From assembly GCA_032718475.1 (NCBI GenBank), contig JAUCBJ010006404.1, positions 1-64,000 of the forward strand: a DNA stretch of 64,000 nucleotides, read 5' to 3'. How positions within the stretch are numbered: the first letter of the stretch is position 1; the number at the start of each line of letters is the position of its first letter. A program made the translations under genes and the position numbers. The stretch comes from Nemertoderma westbladi. Taxonomy: Eukaryota > Xenacoelomorpha > Nemertodermatida > Nemertodermatidae. Positions 10,101 to 21,872 of the stretch are shown here, in pieces. The notes under the pieces are model-generated. The model was not told the origin of the DNA. It saw only the letters and a program-made list of their open reading frames with translations, and ran no database searches.

Positions 10101-13100
10101 TTCTCCCCACATGCACCATTATCTTGATTTCTCCACACATGCACAATTATCTTGCTTTCTCCACACATGCACCATTATCTTGATTTCTCCACACATGCAC
10201 CATTATCTTGCTTTGTCCACACATTCACATGCATCATTTTCTGGCTTTCTCCACACATGCACCATTTGCTTGCTTTCTCCAGCACTATTATTTTGCATTC
10301 TCCACACATGCACCATTATCTTGCTCTCTCCACACATGCACCATTCTCTTGCTTTCTCCACACATGCACCATTACCTTGCGTTCTCCACACATGCACCAT
10401 TATCTTGCTCTCTCCACACATGCACCATTCTCTTGCTTTCTCCACACATGCACCATTATCTTGCTTTATCCACACATGCACCATTATCTTGCGTTCTCCT
10501 CACATGCACAATTATCTTGCTTTCTCCACACATGCACCCTTATATGGTTCTCTCCACACATGCACCATCCTCTTGCTTTCTTCACACATCCACCATTACA
10601 GTACCTTGCGTTCTCCATACATGCACCATTATCTTGCTTTCTCCACACATGCACCCTTATATGGCTTTCTTCATACATGCACCATTACCTTGCGTTCTCC
10701 ACACATGCACCATTACCTTGCGTTCTCCACACATGCACCCTTATATGGTTCTCTCCACACATGCACCATCCTCTTGCTTTCTTCACACATCCACCATTAC
10801 AGTACCTTGTGTTCTCCATACATGCACCATTATCTTGCTTTCTCCACACATGCACCCTTATATGGCTTTCTTCACAAATGCACCATCCTCTTGCTTTCTT
10901 CACACATGCACCATCCTCTTGCTTTCTTCACACATGCACCATTATCTTGCTTTCTCCACACATGCACCATTACCTTGCGTTCTCCACACATGCACCATTA
11001 TCTTGCGTTCTCCACACATGCACAATTATCTTGCTTTCTCCACACATGCACCCTTATATGGTTCTCTCCACACATGCACCATCCTCTTGCTTTCTTCACA
11101 CATGCACCATTACTTTACGTTCTCCACACATGCACAATTATCTTGCTTTCTCCACACATGCACCATTACCTTGCTTTCTCCATACATGCACCATTATCTT
11201 GCTTTCCCCACACAGGCATCATTTTCTTGCTTGCTCTCTCCACACATGAACCATATTCTTGCTTTCTCCACACATGCACCATTCTCTTGCTCTCACCACA
11301 CATGAACCATATTCTTGCTTTCTCCACACATGCACCATTCTCTTGCTCTCTCCACACATGAACCATATTCTTGCTTTCTCCACACATGCACCATTCTCTT
11401 GCTTTCTCCACACATGCACCATTCACTTGCTTTCTCCACACATGCACCATTCTCTTGCTCTCTCCACACATGGACCATATTCTTGCTTTCTCCACACATG
11501 CACCATTCTCTTGCTTTCTCCACACATGCACCCTTATATGGCTCTCTCCACACATGCACCATTCTCTTGCTTTCTCCACACATGCACCATTATCCTGCTT
11601 TCTCCACACATGCACCATTACCTTGCGTTCTCCACACATGCACCATTATATGGCTCTCTCCACACATGCTCCATTCTCTTGCTTTCTCCACACATGCACC
11701 CTTATATGGCTCTCTCCACACATGCACCATTCTCTTGCTTTCTCCACACATGCACCATTATCCTGCTTTCTCCACACATGCACCATTACCTTGCGTTCTC
11801 CACACATGCACCATTATCTTGCTTTCTCCACACATGCACCATTCTCTTGCTTTCTCCACACATGCACCATTATCTTGCTTTCTCCACACATGCACCATTC
11901 TCTTGCTTTCTCCACACATGCACCCTTATATGGCTCTCTCCACACATGCACCATTCTCTTGCTTTCTCCACACATGCACCATTCTCTTGCTTTCTCCACA
12001 CATGCACCCTTATATAGCTCTCTCCACACATGCACCATTCTCTTGCTTTCTCCACACATGCACCATTCTCTTGCTTTCTCCACACATGCACCCTTATATG
12101 GCTCTCTCCACACATGCACCATTCTCTTGCTTTCTCCACACATGCACCATTCTCTTGCTCTCTCCACACATGAACCACATTCTTGCATTCTCCACACATG
12201 CACCATTCTCTTGCTTTCTCCACACATGCACCATTCTCTTGCTTTCTCCACACATGCACCATTCTCTTGCTCTCTCCACACATGAAACATATTCTTGCTT
12301 TCTCCACACATGCACCATTCTCTTGCTTTCTCCACACATGCACCCTTATATGGCTCTCTCCACACATGCACCATTCTCTTGCTTTCTCCACACATGTACC
12401 ATTAAGCTGCTTTCTCCACACATGCACCATTACCTTGCGTTCTCCACACATGCACCATTATCTTGCTTTCTCCACACATGCACCATTCTCTTGCTTTCTC
12501 CACACATGCACCCTTATATGGCTCTCTCCACACATGCACCATTCTCTTGCTTTCTCCACACATGCACCATTCTCTTGCTTTCTCCACACATGCACCCTTA
12601 TATGGCTCTCTCCACACATGCACCATTCTCTTGCTTTCTCCACACATGCACCATTCTCTTGCGCTCTCCACACATGAACCACATTCTTGCATTCTCCACA
12701 CATGCACCATTCTCTTGCTTTCTCCACACATGCACCATTCTCTTGCTTTCTCCACACATGCACCATTCTCTTGCTCTCTCCACACATGAACCATATTCTT
12801 GCTTTCTCCACACATGCACCATTCTCTTGCTTTCTCCACACATGCACCCTTATATGGCTCTCTCCACACATGCACCATTCTCTTGCTTTCTCCACACATG
12901 CACCATTATCCTGCTTTCTCCACACATGCACCATTACCTTGCTTTCTCCACACATGCACCATTATCTTGCTTTCTCCACACATGCACCATTACCTTGCGT
13001 TCTCCACACATGCACCCTTATATGGCTCTCTCCATACATGCACCATTATCTTGCTTTCCCCACACATGCATCATTTTCTTGCTTGCTCTCTCCACACATG

Positions 13101-15029
13101 AACCATATTCTTGCATTCTCCACACATGCACCATTATCTTGCTTTCTCCACACATGCACCATTATCTTGCTTTCTCCACACATGCACCATTATCTTGCTT
13201 TCTCCACATATGCACCATTACCTTGCGTTCTCCACACATGCACCCTTATATGGCTCTCTCCACACATGCACCATTATCTTGCTTTCTCCACACATGCACC
13301 ACTATGTTGCTTTCTCCACACATCCACCATTATCTTGCTTTCTCCACACATGCACCATTACCTTGCGTTCTCCACACATGCACCCTTATATGGTTCTCTT
13401 CACACATGCACCATTACCTTGCGTTCTCCAACATGCACCATTATCTTGCTTTCTCCACACATCCACCATTAGCTTGCGTTCTCCAACATGCACCATTATC
13501 TTGCTTTCTCCACACATGCACCATTACCTTGCATTCTCCAACATGCACCATTATCTTGCTTTCTCCACACATGCACCATTATCTTGCTTTCTCCACACAT
13601 GCACCATTATCTTGCTTTCTCCACACATGCACCATTATCTTGCTTTCTCCACACATGCACCACTATGTTGCTTTCTCCACACATCCACCATTACCTTGCG
13701 TTCTCCAACATGCACCATTATCTTGCTTTCTCCACACATGCACCATTATCTTGCTTTCTCCACACATGCATCATCCTCTTGCTTTCTTCACACATGCACC
13801 ATTATCTTGCTTTCTCCACACATGCACCATTATCTTGCTTTCTCCACACATGCACCATTATATGGTTCTCTTCACACATGCACCATTATCTTGCTTTCTC
13901 CACACATGCACCATTACCTTGCATTCTCCAACATGCACCATTATCTTGCTTTCTCCACACATGCACCATTACCTTGCATTCTCCAACATGCACCATTATC
14001 TTGCTTTCTCCACACATGCACCATTATCTTGCTTTCTCCACACATGCACCATTATCTTGCTTTCTCCACACATGCACCATTATCTTGCTTTCTCCACACA
14101 TGCACCACTATGTTGCTTTCTCCACACATCCACCATTACCTTGCGTTCTCCAACATGCACCATTATCTTGCGTTCTCCACACATGCACCATTACCTTGCG
14201 TTCTCCACACATGCACCATTATCTTGCTTTCTCCACACATGCACCATTATCTTGCTCTCTCCACACATCCACCATTATTTGGTTCTCTTCACACATGCAC
14301 CATTCTCTTGCTTTCTCCACACATGCACCATTACCTTGCGTTCTCCACACATGCACCATTACCTTGCGTTCTCCACACATGCACCATTATCTTGCTTTCT
14401 CCACACATGCACCATTACCTTGCGTTTTCCACACATGCACCATTCTATGGTTCTCTTCACACATGCACCATTATCTTGCTTTCTCCACACATGCACCATT
14501 ATATGGTTCTCTTCACACATCCACCATTACCTTGCTTTCTCCACACATGCACCATTACCTTGCGTTCTCCACACATGCACCATTATATGGTTCTCTTCAC
14601 ACATGCACCATTATCTTGCTTTCTCCACACATGCACCATTATATGGTTCTCTTCACACATCCACCATTACGTTGCTTTCTCCACACATGCACCATTACCT
14701 TGCGTTCTCCACACATGCACCATTACCTTGCGTTCTCCACAAATGCACCATTACCTTGCTTTCTCCATACATGCACCATTACCTTGCGTTCTCCCCACAT
14801 GCACAATTATCTTGCTTTCTCCACACATGCACCATTATCTTGCTTTCTCCACACATGCACCATTATATGGTTCTCTTCACACATGTACCATTACCTTGCG
14901 TTCTCCACACATGCACCATTATCTTGCTTTCTCCACACATGCACCATTATCTTGCTTTCTCCACACATGCACCATTGTATGGTTCTCTCCATACATGCAC
15001 CATACCCTTACTTTCTCCACACATATATA
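10101..15029 (+). repeat. 28-bp minisatellite, about 175 copies, with higher-order blocks
   Basis: The unit contains CTCCACACATGCACCATTAT and CTTGCTTT. Because 28 is not a multiple of 3, each plus frame cycles through the same 28-residue peptide (HMHH, SCFLHTCT and so on), and the unit lacks stops in several frames of both strands. This produces open frames of up to 1,243 codons (11,315-15,046) that end exactly with the array. There is no non-repeat coding flank and overlapping frames on both strands are equally open, so I treat it as non-coding. A block of 18 units (504 bp) is duplicated: the variant GAACCACATTCTTGCATTCT occurs near 12,171 and again near 12,675. Six-unit (168 bp) duplication is seen near 11,527 and 11,697. 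Confidence 0.97.
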
Positions 15030-17078
15030 CTGATGAATATGATTAACGCAAAATAAATTATTGCTGTTCAATGACTTCCTGGCTGGAACCTACATTACCT
15101 TTATTTACATTGCCAAGCTCTGTAGTATTTGACTTAATAATGGTGCCAGAAAAATAGTTTGGCTAAACTTCTAGCAACTACTATTGCATGTGAGGTGACA
15201 AGGTGGCCTGTTAATGGAAATAGAAACATTCTCAAATGAGAGTTTGAGTTGTTTTGTATAGAATACATATGATATTTCAGAGATCAGATATGTATGTGAA
15301 ATTGCTTAATGTGATCGATACTATTGCAAGCTGTTAATTCAATTCTTCAAAGTCAACATTATTGATAGTCATTAAAAATATACAGACAGATGTTATTAAC
15401 ATATATGAATTCCATTAGAGAATTCAGAGTGAGACTCTGCAGTATATAGGAATCAATAGAATATCTTTACACGTAAAAATTATACAGAAATATACCGAAT
15501 ATACAAAAAGTGATGATTCTACTTTTTTCTTGTGGATGAAATACATATTGTCACAATGATGACTTACCTATTTCTGTAATAATGTTGTTTAAAAAGGAAT
15601 TGCGATAATTTTGTGTGCAAATATAAAAGTGCTTATATTTATGTTTACGTATAAGCTTGGTAATATATACGTACAGTATTATACAAATATACATAACTGA
15701 TATGGAGGTATGCAAATCTCAAAATGTATTTCAGATCAAGCAAGTGTGCTTTCCACGTTTGGCAATACATAACGACATTAACAAAGACTGGGAAATCTCT
15801 ATGATTGAGGAGTGGCGTATGATATTTATATTTTATACATAAAATATAAAAACTTACATTGGGTGTGGCGTGGAACGGAATGTTTATTATCACTCACTTA
15901 TATTTATACAATAAAAGTCAGTGGCTTCCATAATTGTAGTTATAGTAAAGTCCCCAACCAGCAATAGGACATTCCTATTCTCAACAAGTAATATGAATGA
16001 ATGTAACCTCCATTAAACATGAACAAAATCAATACGTTTTGAGTTTGCCAATTTAAAAGTTTGCAATGAAGAGTGCTTCAGATCGCTGTTCACTAATATG
16101 TTATGGTATATTTTAAAAAATCAAAAGTCTCACATAATTAATGGGAGTTTTCCTATAAGAGTTTTCCTATAATCTTGAAGTACAATTAAATGGTAGTTAC
16201 TTAGAGCAGTGCCATTGGCATGCCTCTGACAACCATTATATATATACAGATTGCACCAGTTAACCTCTACTAACCCCGATCGTTACCCCCCAATGACAGC
16301 AGTGAGCTATTGTGAACTTTTCCATATCTGATAAATTGGTATAATAACATTTGTCATATAAATATTAAACAATACATTATATTGCCACGATTTGAATATT
16401 GACAAGTGTTATCAGTGAAACATTTTCAGAAATAGAAAATAATAGAATGGCTTTATCTGATAGCAAATAGCCCTTTCGCGGTGAACCTTGTGCTCAAAAG
16501 ATAAATGATATTTATCTTCCTATTGCCATGAATTGCTAAGCACATATGCCTCTATGCAGAATGTATGTAAACCTAACTAACACTTAAACCACAGCTTGTA
16601 TATTTCTCACTGAATGCCATTTTCAGTTTCACTAAAACTATATAAAATGAATAAGATGCATGTGTTGTGTTATATTATATTCCTGGTACGATGTGTTGTA
16701 TAGATACATAGATATATACATGAGAAATGTTAAAGTTCAGATAAATTTGGGATGATGCAGTTGCGGTTGGGCATGTTGAAAAAATCCTATAATAGAGATA
16801 TTTAATCACGAACTTTCTGTTTCTGACTAGCTTTCAGACACTAGCATGATAATTATTATATATAAATATAGTCAATGTGAAAAAAAAGCTTTAGAGTTGT
16901 AAATCACTTGCCCAGTACGATACTTGTTATACTATAAATGTTAAATGGTTTGTCGATTGTATTGTCAAGTATATCACTTGGCCAGTCACTTTCAATTTTT
17001 TGAATCGGTTTTACAAAACATCAAAATAACAAACTACTTATTGCTGGTTATTTTTTCCGCACCATTATGTTTATGTAT
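15030..17078. other. AT-rich, non-coding
   Basis: No coding frame of interest and no clear element ends. A short direct repeat (AGAGTTTTCCTATAA type) lies near 16,145-16,175. Confidence 0.5.
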
Positions 17079-17080
17079 TA

Positions 17081-17995
17081 CACCATGACCCGTAATAAAG
17101 TGTCATTTTCTGTTGACACGGACCCCCCCAAATTTTTCTACAAATCTTTATCATATTGCTTGAATTTTGAAACACAACTAGTTCAACTCACCGCGGTTGT
17201 TACCATGAAGCCGGAATTTTCGGTTTCGCCTTTAAATTTTTTCTATAAGCGTTTAAAACAGTATCTTTTGTGAAATCGCACCATCCGTATCCTTGCCATT
17301 CTCCACATTAGTCGTAATTTTTTCATATCAATAGAAAGCTTGCGTTGCAAGGATTCGAAACATGTAAACATAATAATTTGAATTTCGTTGAGAAACAGCT
17401 GAGATATAGGAGTTCAAAGATTGCAAGAATTATCGTTCGCTGCAGGCCATTTATTCTATTCAATAAATACACAATGTTCTGGAACAATTTGTTTATGTAT
17501 GAATAGCTACGCAATATAGATATTGTATAGGCATTCCGCTGTTGCCTACCAACTCATAAAACAAATAACAACACGTTCTAGAATTTTGTGTATTTATTAA
17601 ATTCTATTTATTAAATAGAACAAATGGCATACAGAAAGAACAATAATTCTTGCAATCTTTGAATGCCTATATCTCAGCTGTTTCTCAACGAAATTCAGCT
17701 ATTGTTACATATTTGGAATCCTTGCAATTCAAGCTTTCTATTGATATGAGAAATATACGACCAATGTTAAGAATGGCAATGATACGGATGGTGTGATTTC
17801 GCAAAAGATACTTTTTTAAGACGCTTATAGAAAAAATTTAAAGGCGAAATAAAAAATTCCGGCTTCATGGTAACAACCACTGTGAGTTGAACTAGATGTG
17901 TTTCAAATTTCAAGCAATATGATAAAATTTGTAAAAAAATTTGGGGGGGGGGGTCCATGTCACCAGAAAATGACACTATATTAAGGGCCGTGGTG
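17081..17995. mobile_element. 915-bp hairpin element with CACCATGACCCG ends and TA flanks
   Basis: The left half (17,081 to about 17,500) is repeated in reverse complement on the right (about 17,590-17,995) with moderate divergence. The ends are CACCATGACCCGTAATA and, inverted, CACCACGGCCCTTAATA. Both sides are flanked by TA (17,079-17,080 and 17,996-17,997), consistent with a Tc1/mariner-type target. Both arms contain a run of C or G next to AAATTTTT. No transposase frame, so non-autonomous. Confidence 0.7.
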
Positions 17996-18089
17996 TACTA
18001 CTTCGAAGTATTTCGATAAAGTTTGATAAGAATGTTTAGATCCTATCAACTAGTATTTCATATGCAATTCATATAAACCATGATCTGAA

Positions 18090-18640
18090 ATATACTGTAC
18101 ACGACCCCCCTCCAAAAAAAATATCTACAAAATGTTAATGAGATTACATGAAATTTGAAACATATACAGTTTCACCTACATCCTCGTTACTGGGAGAACC
18201 AGAATTTTTATTTTCGCTTTCAATGTCTAGCTAGAAGCGTTTGAAAAAAGAGTCTCAGGCGATATTGCACTAGTCGAACTGCAGTTATTCTTGAAACTTT
18301 TAGTAATTGGTTGTTTTAGCAATGGAAAGCTAGCCGTGCAATTATTCCAAATATGTAAAAACATTTTAATTTGTTTTGATAATGGCTGAATAATTTTGAG
18401 AAAATCTTGAAAATTTGAATGCCCATTAACCAGCTATTTTCAACCAAATTTAAAAATGTACATATTTGGAATACTTGCACGGCCAACTATCCACTAGTAC
18501 GACTGTAGTTCGACTGGTGCAATATCGCCGGAGACTCTTTTTCCAAACGCTTCGCAAAGATTGAAAGCGAAAATAAAAATTCTGGCACTCCCAGTAAGGA
18601 CGTACAGTAGGTGAAAAGGCAACTTTGTGAAATAAATATA
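18090..18640. mobile_element. Second hairpin element
   Basis: The left arm (about 18,165-18,350) pairs with the right arm (about 18,450-18,620): GAACCAGAATTTTTATTTTC against GAAAATAAAAATTCTGGCAC, and TAGCCGTGCAATTATTCCAA against TTGGAATACTTGCACGGCCA. A C-run sits near the left side, as in the neighbouring element. Exact ends are unclear. Confidence 0.6.
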
Positions 18641-18822
18641 TTACGTATTTATGCACACATGAAAACCAATATAATTATCTCCCTTATGGCCCATTTATCT
18701 ATAATACACCTCGATCGCAACGCTAACGCTGTTACATTTCTCCATATAGTTAATAACATGTAGGCCTATCCACATTATATGTTATAGGTTAGGCAATATT
18801 TTTGTGTTCAAACATACACCAT

Positions 18823-18925
18823 GACTCGTAATAGTGTCATCATTTTCTGATGACACCGAACCCCCCCCCCCCCCCCCCCCCCAATTTTTTTTTACAAATT
18901 TTATTCATATTGCTTGATATTGCGG
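18823..18925 (+). mobile_element. Truncated copy of the 17,081 element end
   Basis: CACCATGACTCGTAATAGTG, TGATGACACCGAA and then 22 C (18,861-18,882) followed by AATTTTTTTTTACAAATTTT parallels the left end at 17,081. Confidence 0.7.
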
Positions 18926-18939
18926 TATATTGCGGTAAC

Positions 18940-19372
18940 ATAGTGTATGGATGATATAAATAAAATAAAATATTGAGGGTCTTTAGCTGGTTATATTATA
19001 TTAAATAAAGATACAATATTAAACGTTTTCGACCTACCGGTCTGCATCAGACTATGTACTGGCAACTAACAGGAGGAGTAGAGGGTCTATATAAAAATGA
19101 GTTAATGGGGAATACCTGATAGGTAAATATATACAATATAATATATAAATATATAATATATATACACACTAACTTTTCTGGGATTTACCTATCAGGTATT
19201 CCCCATTAACTCATTTTTATATAGACCCTCTACTTTTCCTGTTAGTTGCCAGTACATAGTCTGATGCAGACCGGTAGGTCGAAAACGTTTAATATTGTAT
19301 CTTTATTTAATATAATATCGCCAGCTAAAGACCCTCAATATTTTATTTTATTTCTATCATTCATACACTATA
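18940..19372. mobile_element. Near-perfect hairpin element carrying a hammerhead-like motif
   Basis: The arms 18,940 to about 19,132 and about 19,178-19,372 are reverse complements with few changes, separated by an AT-rich loop. Each arm holds GTCTGATGCAGACCGGTAGG followed by TCGAAAACG (in + orientation at about 19,259-19,287). No coding frame. Confidence 0.75.
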
Positions 19373-20500
19373 TAACGGGCCATGCTGTATTAGCGGAAGA
19401 TGCTTAAATTAATAAAAGTTGACTTAAATAAATAAATAATATAACTTAAACAGCTGACGTACCTGATAATTGCGATAAAGAAACAGGAAACCGGAATGTT
19501 ATATTAGTTAAAAAGTTAAATTATATTGTAGGTAACTGTGGCCCATATCTCAGCTATTATTTGTAACTATATATTAAGATTAAAACTTTGAGTAAGTCAT
19601 TCAACTTTAAGAGAAATGCGGATCGATAAAAGTATTGAACGGGAGCGAAAGATATATGTGTATGAAGTGAGTGAGGTTAGAGAGGGAACACATGCTAGAT
19701 CTCTCACAAAGGAACACAATGCTACTCTAAACCTACAGCATAACCAACATAAAAATAAATATAAAATCAATTGTCATAAAATATTCCACTCTATACAGGC
19801 ATATGAACTGTTAGTGCTCTAGCGCTCGTTATTAAGGTCTCTACTATTAACCATACAGTACTGGAGCGCCCACACGAGTGGGTTATATTAGCTATAGAGT
19901 AATCCAACACAATTTATAACGTTGGTTCTTCATTCACGTTTCCAGCAATGCATTTCTCCTTCACTACTACCCTATTCGTCCCTATTTAATGCTGATAAGC
20001 AGCTGCTTCATTTGTATATAAATATTTTATGATCTCCACTCAATGCTAAAGCGATGCAGTTGCTGCAACGATCATGTACCATTTATGCAGGCATGTTTAT
20101 TGTTAAAAGTATATAAAAATAACTACACACGTACATTAGTTCCTAATGAAAGCATCAACAACTAAAGATGATCTATCTACACATGTGTACGTACAGATCA
20201 CTCCACTATGTTTTATCGATAAACAAGGAAGAGCTTACAGAGATATAGAATCTAGAGGTCTTTGACCTTCGTTGAGTAAGAGGTTCTTGACCTTTATTGA
20301 CTGTCAATCAATGGAAGGAAAGCATTCTACGTAATGGACGAGGGCGTGAGGTATTACCAGAGATAGGATTAGCTCTTAATGTTTATTTCTACCCCTATCT
20401 TGACTATGTAATGTACAATTTTGTTTGAACAATAAATACAACATTCATTTAAGATATAAATTAATTAAGCCCAATAAGCCATAATAAACCATATAAACCC
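19373..20500. other. AT-rich, non-coding
   Basis: Only short frames without family resemblance. No element end recognised. Confidence 0.45.
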
Positions 20501-20565
20501 ACTAAATTAAAATAAGCATGATAAAGGATGCACTGTGTGGTGTATCTGTGTAATGTAAATAGGCA

Positions 20566-20778
20566 ATGTATGTACGGCATCGATATAGCAGTGCAGAGCT
20601 AGTGGACGCTTTAAAAATACCAGGAAGAGAGGCGGAACAAGTGGTGAAGAATGAGTTAATGGTAAATAATAGATGGTGCAGAGTGAGTGTCAAAATATTA
20701 AAGGGTACATACAGTAGTTTAGGGCTGGGTAGGGGTAGGGTATGTACTAGTAGGTCGAGCGAGCTCTCTGACAGATGA
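20566..20778 (+). CDS. Doubtful short frame of 70 codons
   Basis: The peptide begins MYVRHRYSSAELVDALKIPG and is more protein-like than its surroundings, but it ends in sequence that belongs to a LINE 3' tail in the other orientation (from about 20,742). No family recognised. It may be a remnant of an exon or chance. Confidence 0.15.
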   Translation: MYVRHRYSSAELVDALKIPGREAEQVVKNELMVNNRWCRVSVKILKGTYSSLGLGRGRVCTSRSSELSDR

Positions 20779-20780
20779 GC
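20742..20780 (-). mobile_element. 3' end of an RTE-like LINE, 5'-truncated
   Basis: ACTAGTAGGTCGAGCGAGCT matches the LINE tail at 37,163 and 2,740 with small changes. Confidence 0.45.
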
Positions 20781-20799
20781 ACCCAGTATAGGAGGATGG

Positions 20800-21872
20800 G
20801 CATACATTGCTATTGCATAGATTCATTCGGTAGTCAAGTCATACCTAAATCTTCAGTACCCTAACTAAGCAAGTGTTCTGACCGGGCTTACCAAATGGGC
20901 TAAATATTAGGTATATTAGGTTCCTAAATATTGTTGATGTTATAGATTTATTTTAGGCAATGCCACCGGAAATATATACAACTAGTTAATGATGGGAGAT
21001 GACAATTTAAACCGGATATTTAATCGCCTTTTGGTTAATATAGGCCTACCTATAATCAGAATCAGCATGCTGCACTGCAGCAGCATTCAGATTGTTATGC
21101 CGGCTTATCGAAGAAATTGCACTGCCACACCACAACGCTCTATTCACGATTTTCGGAAGATCACATGCATCTTCAATGAAAGTCTCCTTTAAGAGGCGTC
21201 TCAAGAAAACATAACTTTTAAATAAAAATATTTCAGTAACAGGATAGAAATGTAACAACTACATTATGATAATAATGCTTACAAAAATAACTGATCTTTA
21301 TTAATGGGCACAAAAATGAAAATGTTGAAATTTTCAAAAAGCACAAAAATGAAATTTAACTAAGTGATTAATATTTATATATTATACATATATATATAAA
21401 ATAAAAATATATAATATATTTTTGTTTTATATTTTGTGTAATGTTCGATTAGTTTTAGTATTTCGAGTTAAAAAGCACTACATTTATATTTAATTAATTA
21501 TTGATAATGTGAGCGCTGAGCTGTCAAATATATATACTTTGTAACATATTATTTTATTATTATTAAATTATATTAAAATTCTCCCACTTAATTAGTGTTT
21601 TTCATCGAATATATTAACTTACATCGCAATCCACCTTATAGTATAGTTGATTTATTTTTCTAGTTAATATTTTTTCGTTTTAAATGTACAAATAATGTCT
21701 AAACGGTACTCAATTACAACATACTTGGAGACCTTGTGGGCAGGTTAGTAAAGAAGTAGGTTACGGAGGCGGGTTGAAAGGAACCAAAACAATAAACAAG
21801 AGTTAGGAATATTGTAGAAAACCCAATTTAACATAGTCAACGAAGAATTAACAGCATGAAAATCAACAGTCA
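20800..21872. other. Non-coding; two dispersed repeat fragments
   Basis: About 21,120-21,215 (TCGGAAGATCACATGCATCT, AGGCGTCTCAAGAAA) matches 58,765-58,815. About 21,755-21,800 (GTTACGGAGGCGGGTTGAAA, AACCAAAACAATAAAC) matches the unit of the 34.0 kb array. The rest is very AT-rich. Confidence 0.55.

Noticed and set aside
11315-15046. 1,243-codon open frame of HMHH-type repeats
   Set aside because: Pure product of the 28-bp unit, which is open in several frames on both strands; begins and ends with the array and has no unique coding sequence.
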